A stretch of 64,000 bases of DNA from Marivirga sericea. Lineage in GTDB: Bacteria > Bacteroidota > Bacteroidia > Cytophagales > Cyclobacteriaceae. How positions within the stretch are numbered: the stretch's first letter is position 1; each line of letters starts with the position of its first letter. This document shows, piece after piece, positions 8,584 to 16,505 of this stretch. The notes beneath the pieces were generated by a model that saw only the letters and a list, made by a program, of their open reading frames with translations, was not told the DNA's origin and did no database searches. The position numbers were made by a program, and so were the translations under genes. The stretch lies in contig NZ_FXAW01000001.1 of assembly GCF_900177665.1 (NCBI RefSeq), positions 744,001-808,000 on the forward strand. Direction: 5' to 3'.

Positions 8584-8946
8584 TCAAATGATGTGATGGC
8601 TTTTGAGCAAAGCTTTCAATTTATCTAAGTCCACAGGCTTATCGATAAATCCTATCACATTTGGGTATTCGGCTAGTTTAGATTGATCCACCTTTTCAGA
8701 TGAAATCATGATCGTCTTAGGTTGTTGCTTCATCAAATCCAATACATCAAAACCACTTAATCCATCAATATATTGATCTAGAAAGATCAAATCGGGCTCA
8801 TTTCTATGGATATCTAGTAAACCGCCAAGCGTGTCCACTCTGGAACTTATATGATCAAAATCGGGGAATAAATCTGCTAGATTCGTTTTCAACCATAGAC
8901 TGAATACATGGTCATCATCTATAATTAAGTATTTAATTTTGGTCAT
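8584..8946 (-). CDS. stand-alone response regulator receiver protein
   Basis: A 120-residue single receiver domain. The acidic pocket is at D10-D12 (LIIDDDHVF), the phosphoacceptor is D57 in DLIFLDQYIDG, and the switch residues appear as MISS and the C-terminal DKPV lysine. No output domain is attached, so it probably works by protein-protein contact or as a phosphorelay shuttle. No histidine kinase is adjacent. It is flanked by a caspase-fold gene and a fasciclin gene on the same strand, but the gaps (125 and 158 bp) argue against one tight operon. Confidence 0.92.
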   Translation of the reverse strand: MTKIKYLIIDDDHVFSLWLKTNLADLFPDFDHISSRVDTLGGLLDIHRNEPDLIFLDQYIDGLSGFDVLDLMKQQPKTIMISSEKVDQSKLAEYPNVIGFIDKPVDLDKLKALLKSHHII

Positions 8947-9071
8947 ATAATTGTATTAATTTAAATAAGCGCTTTATAGGATCAAAAGTACAAAAAAATT
9001 ATTCAACTGATAGACTCTTTTCTAAAGCCGTTTAGGAAGTGAAGTACAAGAAGTGGGATTTGAGCTTCAAC

Positions 9072-10289
9072 TTATTCATTCCGTAAAAATATAAAATCTC
9101 CACCTTCGTCACCTGATTGATAAATGGCTCCATATTGAGGCACTTGACCGTTTTTACTATTATTTATAACCGCAATTTTAAACGAGTTAAAAAGTTCTTC
9201 AGCAGAAAGCAGAACGTTTTCGTTTTCAATCAGTCGCTGGGCAAGGTACTTTAAAAATACGCTTTCATCTGGAACGGTTTTTAATGTACCACTTGTAATG
9301 GCCTTTCTGCTTGTCAGTTTATACATTTCTAAAATGGCTCTTCCATTAGCAAGATTCAAATCTCTTTCTTTAAAGATTCCCCCACTGAAGCATGCGTCTG
9401 TAATAAGCAAGGTATGTTTTGTGTTGATTCCTCCAATGTAATCTCGGATCGTGCTGTTAGAAATCCACTGTGCTTTATTTTTAGATGAGGCATTAGAAGG
9501 TAGCCAAAAACCTTGATTCAGTTTCTCATCCCAAATCCCATGACCTGCATAGAAAATCAGCAGCTGATCTTTCTCTGTTATTTTATGACTTAATTGATCT
9601 AATGTTTCGATGATTTGGGAGCGAGTCGGATTTTTAAGAAAACTGATGTTTTCCTTTTCAAACGCATAATAAGTATTAAGTACTTCTCCTATACGCTCAG
9701 CGTCACTAACAGGGTGATTTAAATCTGTGATTTCCTGATCTTGATAATCTTCTATACCAATCAGTAAAGCATAGTATCTACGTTTTTTTAATTCGCTCAC
9801 CACATATTCGGAGTACTCATCAGATGTAATCACATTTTGTGTCTGACTATCTGGTTTTGGAGGACTTTTGCTACTTTGCTTGACCAAATGAATCTTTCCT
9901 GAGAGGCTAGGCGGACAAGTACTTAGCTCCCAATTCCCAGTCCATTTTCCTGATAAGCGCTCCACATCACCGTTCTTTTCATAAACTAATTCATGAATAG
10001 AAAGACAGGCACCAGGATAGGAATATTCAAAATCTGTACTCCTGAACATTAGTTCTTTATCCGAAATCGTGCCTGATAAATTAGCTTTAGCTGAATCAGA
10101 ACTCTTATATTTTTTGATTTTCAAATATCCAATAAGCGATGACTCCTTCTGCTCAAAGTAAAACGTGCTTGTTAAAGAAGAAGAGAATGGAACTTCTACT
10201 TTTCCGTACCAAAAACCCGATATATCAATATCCTGAGCATTAAGAACAGAAAGAGATATAAAGCAGAAGGTAAAAACGAGACGTTTCAT
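9072..10289 (-). CDS. secreted caspase-family (C14) peptidase
   Basis: The 405-residue protein has a Sec signal peptide (MKRLVFTFCFISLSVLNAQ), an N-terminal beta-rich domain of about 120 residues (GFWYGKVEV to GKWTGNWEL), a linker, and a C-terminal caspase fold beginning YYALLIGIEDYQD at 172. The catalytic dyad is complete: H250 in FYAGHG and C300 in ITDACFSGG. Bacterial caspase-like peptidases cut after basic or acidic residues. The Sec signal places this one in the periplasm or outside rather than in a cytoplasmic death pathway. There is no sorting domain and no obvious partner gene. Substrate specificity cannot be told from the sequence. Confidence 0.88.
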   Translation of the reverse strand: MKRLVFTFCFISLSVLNAQDIDISGFWYGKVEVPFSSSLTSTFYFEQKESSLIGYLKIKKYKSSDSAKANLSGTISDKELMFRSTDFEYSYPGACLSIHELVYEKNGDVERLSGKWTGNWELSTCPPSLSGKIHLVKQSSKSPPKPDSQTQNVITSDEYSEYVVSELKKRRYYALLIGIEDYQDQEITDLNHPVSDAERIGEVLNTYYAFEKENISFLKNPTRSQIIETLDQLSHKITEKDQLLIFYAGHGIWDEKLNQGFWLPSNASSKNKAQWISNSTIRDYIGGINTKHTLLITDACFSGGIFKERDLNLANGRAILEMYKLTSRKAITSGTLKTVPDESVFLKYLAQRLIENENVLLSAEELFNSFKIAVINNSKNGQVPQYGAIYQSGDEGGDFIFLRNE

Positions 10290-10376
10290 TATTTAAATAT
10301 AGCAAAAATATTATACCAACTGTCTCTTATTGAGTGTTCTAGCCTTACAAATATCAGGAATTTGATTTATCCTGAA

Positions 10377-10600
10377 CTAGTTCGAATTAACCATGTCTAG
10401 AAATAAAGAAGGATTAATCTCTGGAATCACCTTCAAAGCATTTTCATAATAAACTTTCTTCAAAACAGAATCGGGGAGACCCAAGCCATACATTTTCCAA
10501 TGGGCATGGCGTTTTCTTCAGTTGTTTGAATGCTCTTCATGGGTGCCCTTGAATTTCCTCATATGACAGTAACTTATCATAATCCTTACCCTTAACCTCA
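10377..10600 (-). pseudogene. decayed 3' fragment of an amidohydrolase gene (paralogue of the gene at 24165)
   Basis: On the minus strand the segment 10377-10517 translates in one frame as RKRHAHWKMYGLGLPDSVLK and onward through VYYENALKVIPEIN to a stop at 10377. The same residues end the intact amidohydrolase at 24165-25289, and about 84% of bases match over roughly 95 bp. Upstream, GKDYDK resembles GKDSYNK of the intact protein, but reading across to the conserved part needs a frameshift and meets an in-frame stop. Nothing upstream of about 10600 is recognisable. This is the relic of a duplicated or exchanged gene, in a 525-bp stretch otherwise without genes. Confidence 0.75.
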
Positions 10601-10736
10601 ATTTTAGTGCTGTATATTCCAATTTTCATGGGTCATGTGATGGTGTTCTAAAAACAGGTATTCAACCATTTAAATCAATATTTCATAAGATTATGTCTAC
10701 TTCAAAACTACTTCAAAAAATGTCTTTGTACTCCTT

Positions 10737-10767
10737 TTGTCTACATGCAATACTCTAAAATATTTTG
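10737..10767 (+). promoter_or_regulatory. possible promoter of the COG4315-type lipoprotein gene
   Basis: TTG at 10737-10739 and ATATTTTG at 10760-10767, 20 bp apart, approximate the Bacteroidetes -33/-7 pair; the -7 element departs from TAnnTTTG at its first two bases. It would give a leader of about 40 nt before the ATG at 10815. Confidence 0.35.
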
Positions 10768-10814
10768 ATTAGCTAATAAATTTGTTGCAGACAAAAAATA
10801 AAAGAAAATCTAAA

Positions 10815-11588
10815 ATGAAAACATTAAAAAAGAAATCAATTCAATTACTATTTGCTTCCATATGTTTAGTCGCTTGGAGTTGTTCAGAAACAGAAGAGCC
10901 TTCACCAACAGAAGATGTCGCAGAGATCAAACTTGTTGATAAAGGAGCATTAGGAGAAATCATTACAGATACTAATGGACTGTCTCTTTATATCTTTACT
11001 AAGGATGTTGATGGCACAAGTGCTTGCACTGATGACTGTTTAAGCGCATGGCCTGTATTTTATATGAAAGATATTGCCACAAGTACTGGTTTAGATGCAT
11101 CTGATTTTGCAAACATCACCAGAGCTGATGGATCAAAGCAAACCACTTACAAAGGTTGGCCATTATACTATTTTGCTTCTGATGAAGTCGAGGAAGATGT
11201 AAAAGGGGATGGAGTAGGTTCCGTATGGTATGCTGCTAAATCTAACTATAGCGTATCAATTGGACAACAAACTGTTGAAGGTTCTGAGTTGAATTATTTA
11301 GTGGATGCAACAGGTAATTCCTTATACTATTTCGCTAATGATGAAGAAAATGTAAGCAATTGTGCAGATGGTTGTATAGCCGCATGGCCCGTTTTCGAAG
11401 TGGAAGGTGCTTTAGTTATACCTTCTGCATTTTCATCAAATCAGTTTGGCACAATCACTCGCATAGATGGTAAGGTACAAATCACTTACGGAGGAAAACC
11501 TTTATACTACTTTGCACAGGATACGAAAAGAGGTGAAATAAAAGGTCATACGGTGCTTAATTGGAGTTTATCCACTGTCCAACTTTAG
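10815..11588 (+). CDS. COG4315-type secreted-repeat lipoprotein (Lipoprotein_15 repeats)
   Basis: The start is set at the ATG at 10815, not the in-frame TTG at 10782, because it opens the lipoprotein signal MKTLKKKSIQLLFASICLVAWSC. The 257-residue protein carries paired repeats of the secreted-repeat family (PF03640): GLSLYIFTKD with CTDDCLSAWPVF, WPLYYFASD, GNSLYYFANDEENVSNCADG with CIAAWPVF, and KPLYYFAQD. The regularly placed cysteines and aromatic YYF strands suggest a disulphide-bonded beta structure. The biochemical role is unknown; related proteins occur beside cytochromes and electron-transfer proteins. It heads a probable operon with the cytochrome-like lipoprotein 31 bp downstream. 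Confidence 0.88.
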   Translation: MKTLKKKSIQLLFASICLVAWSCSETEEPSPTEDVAEIKLVDKGALGEIITDTNGLSLYIFTKDVDGTSACTDDCLSAWPVFYMKDIATSTGLDASDFANITRADGSKQTTYKGWPLYYFASDEVEEDVKGDGVGSVWYAAKSNYSVSIGQQTVEGSELNYLVDATGNSLYYFANDEENVSNCADGCIAAWPVFEVEGALVIPSAFSSNQFGTITRIDGKVQITYGGKPLYYFAQDTKRGEIKGHTVLNWSLSTVQL

Positions 11589-11619
11589 TATTTACTTATC
11601 ACTATCTAATCTTGAACAG

Positions 11620-12417
11620 ATGTTAAAAACAATAAAGATATTTCAGTTATTGCTAGGGTTTTTATGCCTATTGTCGTTTGGATGTACATATGAAGTATTG
11701 CCTGAAGATAATGCTTGTTTAGAGGTTCCGAAACTTATTTTGGTTTCTACCGAAGATTCAAATTGTGGAGATGATTCCGGTGAAATAATAGTAGAAGTGG
11801 AAGGGCTAGAAGGAACTCCTTTTAAGTTTTCAATCGATGGAGAAAGTGAAAACGCAACAGGTAGATTTGAAAATTTACCCGCATCGACTTACCTAATTAC
11901 TGTTGAAACCATTGAAGGCTGCACCAATACTCTTGATGTAGAAATCAAGAATCAATCAGGATTAAATATTTCTGTTGAAGCTTCAAATTCAGATTGCGGT
12001 AGCAATTCTGGAGGAATTGTGATTATACCGGAAGGCGGAGAACCTCCTTATAGCTTCAGTTTAAATAATACAGATTTCCAATCAGAGGCCTCTTTTGAAA
12101 ATTTAGCAGCTGGTGAATATACTATTTTTGCTCGGGATGCAAGTGCATGTAATGTTTCACAAGATGTTGAAATTGAAGCAAGTGTAAGCTTATCTTCTGT
12201 TGAAGCAATCATTCAAGCAAACTGTGTTACCTCAAGCTGCCATGGAGGCAATGTAAATCCTGATTTTAGACAAGCGGCTAATATTACAGGAAATGCTGGG
12301 CGCATTAAATCTCGTACTGGAGGGAAAACTATGCCTCCTTCATCAAGCGGAAAAAGCTTGACTGATCAAGAAATAGAGTTGATAGCTTGTTGGGTAGATA
12401 GTGGTGCAAATCAATAA
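11620..12417 (+). CDS. lipoprotein with two SprB-like repeats and a C-terminal CX4CH cytochrome c-like segment
   Basis: A 265-residue lipoprotein (MLKTIKIFQLLLGFLCLLSFGC). Two tandem beta repeats of about 75 residues follow (EDSNCGDDSGEIIVEVEG and SNSDCGSNSGGIVIIPEGG, each closing with ENLPAS or ENLAAG and YLITV or YTIFA), as in SprB-type surface proteins. The C-terminal 75 residues contain ANCVTSSCHGG, a CX4CH haem-binding arrangement, and KTMPP, a plausible axial methionine. Comparable cytochrome-like tails are known in Bacteroidetes lipoproteins. It is likely surface- or periplasm-facing and may carry one haem. It sits between the COG4315-type and YceI genes. Haem attachment is an inference. 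Confidence 0.8.
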   Translation: MLKTIKIFQLLLGFLCLLSFGCTYEVLPEDNACLEVPKLILVSTEDSNCGDDSGEIIVEVEGLEGTPFKFSIDGESENATGRFENLPASTYLITVETIEGCTNTLDVEIKNQSGLNISVEASNSDCGSNSGGIVIIPEGGEPPYSFSLNNTDFQSEASFENLAAGEYTIFARDASACNVSQDVEIEASVSLSSVEAIIQANCVTSSCHGGNVNPDFRQAANITGNAGRIKSRTGGKTMPPSSSGKSLTDQEIELIACWVDSGANQ

Positions 12418-12439
12418 ATTTAAATCAAATAAATCAATT

Positions 12440-12511
12440 ATTAGCAGATTCTCTTGTCCACTAATTATAAGGATTTTTATGAGTTTATTCATTTAGTAAG
12501 GATCTGCTAAT
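12440..12511. repeat. 10-bp inverted repeat upstream of the YceI gene
   Basis: ATTAGCAGAT at 12440-12449 and ATCTGCTAAT at 12502-12511 are perfect reverse complements separated by 52 nt. They fill the gap between the cytochrome-like lipoprotein and the YceI gene and may end the first transcript or bind a regulator. Confidence 0.4.
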
Positions 12512-12538
12512 GATTTTTCACCTCATAAATAAAACAAT

Positions 12539-13093
12539 ATGAAAAATTTACTAATTCCAATGCTTTTATTAATTCTGTCGCAACAAGGACATGCGCAGGA
12601 CAAATACTTCACGAAAACCGGTTATGCTAAATTTTATTCTGAGGCCCCTTTAGAAAATATAGAAGCTATCAATAATAAGGTTCAGAGCATCATAGACATG
12701 AAAAGGAGCGAAGTGGTCATAAATTTACCAATTACCGCATTTCAGTTTGAGAACTCTCTGATGCAAGAGCATTTTAATGAAAATTACATGGAATCTGAGA
12801 AGTTTCCTTTAGCCAAGTTTCAAGGCTATTTCGTTAATGGAGCACCCATAGATATGACTGTTGATGGTAGCTACGAGGTGCAAGTAAAAGGCAAAATGAC
12901 AATTCATGGAGTGACAAAACCTCTTAATATTGGAGGGGTAATTAAGGTGACAGATAATAATGTATTGGCCACCACCAAATTTATGATCAGGGTAGCAGAT
13001 TATGATATTGATATACCCACTATAGTTTTCCGAAATATAGCAGAAGAGGTAGAAGTCACTATTGAACTACAATATATGCCTTTAAAAAGTTAA
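12539..13093 (+). CDS. YceI family periplasmic protein
   Basis: The 184-residue protein has a Sec signal peptide (MKNLLIPMLLLILSQQGHAQ) and a YceI lipocalin-like barrel: KTGYAKFYSEAPLENIEA, VVINLPITAFQF, MESEKFPLAKFQG and GKMTIHGVTKPLNIGG. YceI proteins bind long isoprenoid or amphiphilic lipids in the periplasm, often in loci that handle respiratory quinones or electron transfer. Its place between a cytochrome-like lipoprotein and a DUF5777 outer-membrane barrel fits a small envelope module. A terminator-like hairpin follows at 13138. Confidence 0.9.
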   Translation: MKNLLIPMLLLILSQQGHAQDKYFTKTGYAKFYSEAPLENIEAINNKVQSIIDMKRSEVVINLPITAFQFENSLMQEHFNENYMESEKFPLAKFQGYFVNGAPIDMTVDGSYEVQVKGKMTIHGVTKPLNIGGVIKVTDNNVLATTKFMIRVADYDIDIPTIVFRNIAEEVEVTIELQYMPLKS

Positions 13094-13137
13094 GTAAGAA
13101 TTTATCAGAATAGACAGCTATTATGTAAGGTTAGAGG

Positions 13138-13165
13138 TGGGCTAGCAAGTGTTAGCTCCCTTTTT
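13138..13165 (+). terminator. rho-independent terminator after the YceI gene
   Basis: An imperfect G/C-rich stem built from GGGCTAGC and GTTAGCTCCC around a short loop is followed by TTTTT. It is 45 bp after the YceI stop and 51 bp before the next gene. Confidence 0.6.
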
Positions 13166-13215
13166 ATCCTAGCTTAAAGTCATTACATATTATCAATTTT
13201 TCAACAATACAAATC

Positions 13216-14073
13216 ATGAAATATATATTCATCATCAGTATATTTTGTCTTTCACTTGCAGTAAAAGCTCAAGAGAATGATTTAATGGCACTTCTTAATG
13301 ACCAAACGGAAGAGCCTATTATATATGCCGAGGCAACTTTCAAAGGGAGCCGTTTGATAAACGGCCATACAGTGCAAACAAGAAAAGCAAAGGCTTTTGA
13401 ATTTCTGATTTCGCATAGATTTGGCCGCTTGAACTCCGGTGCGTACGAACTATTCGGTATAGATGGTGCCAATATCAGATTGGGCTTTGAATATGGCTTG
13501 AGCGATAGAATCACGATTGGACTGGGAAGAAATTCCTTTGAAAAAACTTTTGATAGTTTTATGAAAGTTAAGCTGTTGAAGCAAAGTAAAGGTAGAAAAG
13601 TAATGCCTTTTTCGGCTGTTTTTTTGACGAGTGCTGCATTAAAGACTTTGAAAGGGCAAGAAGGTTTTACAACTACTGTCTCTAAGCTTACCTATACGCA
13701 TCAATTGCTCATAGCCAGAAAGTTCAATAATAGCTTTTCTTTTCAAGTTATGCCCACAATTATTCACAGGAATATGATTCTTGTTGAGCAAGAAAATAGC
13801 GATGTGTTTGCATTAGGAGTTGGAGGAAGATTTAAACTGACACAGAGAGTGTCTCTGAATGCAGAATATTATCAACGCTTTGATGTGCCAGAAGCTGATT
13901 TAAACTACAACTCTCTTGCTGTGGGAGTAGATATCGAAACTGGTGGTCATGTATTTCAGCTTCATTTAACTAACAGCAGAGCCATGATTGAAAAGGGCTT
14001 TATAACAGAGACTTCAGGTGATTTCTTTAACGGAGATATTCACTTTGGATTTAACGTGTCCCGAGTATTCTAA
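13216..14073 (+). CDS. DUF5777 family beta-barrel protein
   Basis: A 285-residue protein with signal peptide MKYIFIISIFCLSLAVKAQ and alternating hydrophobic strands typical of an outer-membrane barrel. The segments AFEFLISHRFGRLNSGAYELFG and LRLGFEYGLSDRITIGLGRN-like strands are characteristic of DUF5777 proteins. The chain ends in the aromatic strand FGFNVSRVF, a common outer-membrane insertion signal. Function is unknown. It often lies near YceI and cytochrome-like genes, as here, although a terminator separates it from the YceI gene. Confidence 0.85.
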   Translation: MKYIFIISIFCLSLAVKAQENDLMALLNDQTEEPIIYAEATFKGSRLINGHTVQTRKAKAFEFLISHRFGRLNSGAYELFGIDGANIRLGFEYGLSDRITIGLGRNSFEKTFDSFMKVKLLKQSKGRKVMPFSAVFLTSAALKTLKGQEGFTTTVSKLTYTHQLLIARKFNNSFSFQVMPTIIHRNMILVEQENSDVFALGVGGRFKLTQRVSLNAEYYQRFDVPEADLNYNSLAVGVDIETGGHVFQLHLTNSRAMIEKGFITETSGDFFNGDIHFGFNVSRVF

Positions 14074-14246
14074 TGATTTAAAGATACGGAAGCAAAAACA
14101 ATAAACTTATTTAACTAGTGAATTTGCAGGATAGATTAAAAGCATATGAATTTACTTTTAGTTAGTGTGCTTTAGATAACACTATAAATAATCACTCTTG
14201 AAATTGGTGGGAAATAAGTACCATACGAAGCAAAAAAACAATTGAT

Positions 14247-14552
14247 ATGTCAATCCTATATTATCTTCAGAGAAAATGGAAGCTTGAAAATTTAATGCAA
14301 GTGTTTGCTATCCTGTGTGTTTTTACACTTACGGGCACTACAGTTCTTTTATTAAGACCACTATTTTTTGACTTAATTGGCATCGGTTCGGATACTAAGA
14401 CCTACGTTAAAGTGGCCTCCTATATCGTTTTGATATTACCAATGTATCAGTTATTACTTCTTGGCTACGGATGGGTTTTTGGTCAGTATAAATTCTTCTT
14501 GTCCAAAATAAAAAGAGTAACACAAAGGGCTTCGATTATTTTCAGGAAATAA
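14247..14552 (+). CDS. DUF6787 family small membrane protein
   Basis: A 101-residue protein opening with LQRKWKLENLMQVFAILCVF, followed by two hydrophobic segments (about 20-42 and 58-80) and a basic tail after GWVFGQYKFF. The W-rich start, the two helices and the GQ(Y/F)xFF motif before a basic end match DUF6787. Function is unknown. It is 11 bp upstream of the hydrolase/AraC fusion gene and probably co-transcribed with it. Confidence 0.7.
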   Translation: MSILYYLQRKWKLENLMQVFAILCVFTLTGTTVLLLRPLFFDLIGIGSDTKTYVKVASYIVLILPMYQLLLLGYGWVFGQYKFFLSKIKRVTQRASIIFRK

Positions 14553-14563
14553 CCTTACAAACA

Positions 14564-16225
14564 ATGAAAGCAAGAACTCAATACACAAAAAGTGGACGAA
14601 TCAATATAGCTTACCAAGTCTTTGGTTCAGGTCTAATTGATCTTGTATATATTCCTGGATGGGTTTCCAATATTGACATGATGTGGGCATGCCCTGAATT
14701 AGTTCATTTTCTTGAGGAATTAGGGAAGGTGGCTAGAGTTATATTATTTGATAAAAGAGGTACAGGACTTTCAGATCGAATAGTGGAATTATCTACATTA
14801 GAAGAGCGAATGGATGATATTCGGGCCGTGATGGATGCCGTTGGCTCTGAAAAAGCAGCTTTATTCGGGCACTCTGAGGGAGGTTCGGTATCGGCCTTGT
14901 TCGCTGCTACTTATCCTAACAGAACTGTTAGCTTAATGACCTTCGGTGTTTTTGCAAAGCGTAGATACTCTGATGATTATCCATGGGCTCCAACTGATTA
15001 CGAAAGACAGGAAGTTTTTGACATGATTGAAACTTCTTGGGGTAGTGGAGACATGAATTTGCAGACGCTAGCACCGTCCAAAGCAAATGATCCTGTTTTT
15101 ATGGACTGGTTAGCTAATTATTTTAGGTCCGGAGCTAGTCCAAGTGCAGCTATGGTATTGACTAAAATGAACACAGAAGTTGATATTATTAATATTTTGA
15201 ATACTATTAAAGTACCTACTTTATTAATGCAACGGACTGAGGATATCGATGTAAAGATCGAAGAGGGCCGTTTTATTGCTGAGCGAATTGAGGGAGCAAA
15301 ATTTGTTGAATTTGAGGGGGAAGACCATTTATTTTGGGCTGGAAATACGAAAGAGATTTTGGCAGAGATGAAAGCTTTTATGCTGCAAGTAGAACCTCAA
15401 AGAGATTATGAAAAACAACTCTATACAATAGTTTCTGCTCGAATTCTTTCTCAACAGGCACCAAATTCTAAATGTAAAGAGCAAGTAAAGGATTTAGTTT
15501 TACAATACAGAGGCAAAATTATTGAGCATAAAGAGGGCACTCTCATTGCAATTTTCGAAGGTCCCAGCAAAGCAGTTCATTGTTGCATGGATATTTCAGC
15601 CACCATGCAAAAATGTGATACCGAATTATCTCTAGGAGTGCACATTAGAGAAAGTACCATTGCAGAGATAGGTTTCATTAGTGAAGAAACAGACAGATTC
15701 ATTGAGTCTATCCTTAATCTTGGTCTGCCAAATCAAATACTACTGACTCAAACGGTTAAGTATTTACTCTCAGGTGCAGGCATAAATTTTTCTCAATATA
15801 AATCAGTTGTAGATCAAGAAACTGGAGCTTCGCATTTGCTTTATATCGTAAGTGATCAGACAGTGCATGATGACAACCCTACTCAGATTGATTACAGAAA
15901 TAAGCTACCTCAGAGTCATTCATTTTTAGAAAATGTTTTGCAAATCATAGAGAAAAATATGAGTGTGGAAGAGTTTGGTGTAGATATGTTATGCAAAGAA
16001 GTTGGTGTCAGTGAACGTCAATTGCAGCGTAAATTAAAAGCCATCACTAATAAGTCACCTAATCAATTGATTTCATCAGTTAGGTTGCATAAGGCGAAAG
16101 AGTTACTTATCAGCCATGGTGAGAATGTTTCAGAGGTAGCTTATCTAATGGGCTATACAAGCCCTTCTTATTTTTCTAAAAGATTTAAAAGGGAATTTGG
16201 GATAAGTCCTTCTGTTTTACAATAA
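14564..16225 (+). CDS. three-domain fusion: alpha/beta-hydrolase, nucleotide cyclase-like domain, AraC-type HTH
   Basis: The 553-residue protein has an N-terminal alpha/beta hydrolase (about 1-275) with nucleophile S104 in FGHSEGGS, an acid near D227/D229 and H255 in EGEDHLFWAG, so the triad looks intact. Residues about 278-430 (QLYTIVSARILSQQAP, GTLIAIFEGPSKAVHCC, LGLPNQILLTQTVKYLL) follow the class III adenylyl/guanylyl cyclase pattern, but the metal-binding aspartates are not evident, so this domain is probably a degenerate sensor. Residues about 455-553 form a complete AraC-type DNA-binding domain (VDMLCKEVGVSERQLQRKL, EVAYLMGYTSPSYFSKRFKRE). Hydrolase-cyclase fusions are known in actinobacteria and others; adding an AraC output suggests a one-protein sensor that binds or cleaves a small molecule and switches transcription. 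A candidate operator lies downstream at 16309. Confidence 0.85.
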   Translation: MKARTQYTKSGRINIAYQVFGSGLIDLVYIPGWVSNIDMMWACPELVHFLEELGKVARVILFDKRGTGLSDRIVELSTLEERMDDIRAVMDAVGSEKAALFGHSEGGSVSALFAATYPNRTVSLMTFGVFAKRRYSDDYPWAPTDYERQEVFDMIETSWGSGDMNLQTLAPSKANDPVFMDWLANYFRSGASPSAAMVLTKMNTEVDIINILNTIKVPTLLMQRTEDIDVKIEEGRFIAERIEGAKFVEFEGEDHLFWAGNTKEILAEMKAFMLQVEPQRDYEKQLYTIVSARILSQQAPNSKCKEQVKDLVLQYRGKIIEHKEGTLIAIFEGPSKAVHCCMDISATMQKCDTELSLGVHIRESTIAEIGFISEETDRFIESILNLGLPNQILLTQTVKYLLSGAGINFSQYKSVVDQETGASHLLYIVSDQTVHDDNPTQIDYRNKLPQSHSFLENVLQIIEKNMSVEEFGVDMLCKEVGVSERQLQRKLKAITNKSPNQLISSVRLHKAKELLISHGENVSEVAYLMGYTSPSYFSKRFKREFGISPSVLQ

Positions 16226-16308
16226 TAGTTGATTTAATATTTCTCTTACTTTATTGTCGGTTTTGTTACATTAATACTTTTATGCAAGCAAATTGCACCT
16301 ATTCTCTG

Positions 16309-16344
16309 TCGGATATGTGCGATCTTTTGGCGGATTTGTGCTAT
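16309..16344. promoter_or_regulatory. candidate AraC-type operator (two direct repeats, 21-bp period)
   Basis: TCGGATATGTGCGAT (16309-16323) and GCGGATTTGTGCTAT (16330-16344) match at 12 of 15 positions and are spaced exactly 21 bp, two helical turns, as is common for AraC-family sites. They lie just after the gene for an AraC-domain fusion and about 160 bp before the BspA-like gene. Confidence 0.4.
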
Positions 16345-16505
16345 TCAAAATACTCAAGCAGACCGTACCTTTACATCTAAATAATTTTATTGATTCATGT
16401 TAAAGTGCAAAAAGTATCCAACTGAACCCTTTGATTAAGTTTTGCTACTCTTTTTCTGATTCAAAAGAAATGTAGCTAGCAATTAAATAATTGTAATACC
16501 TTACT

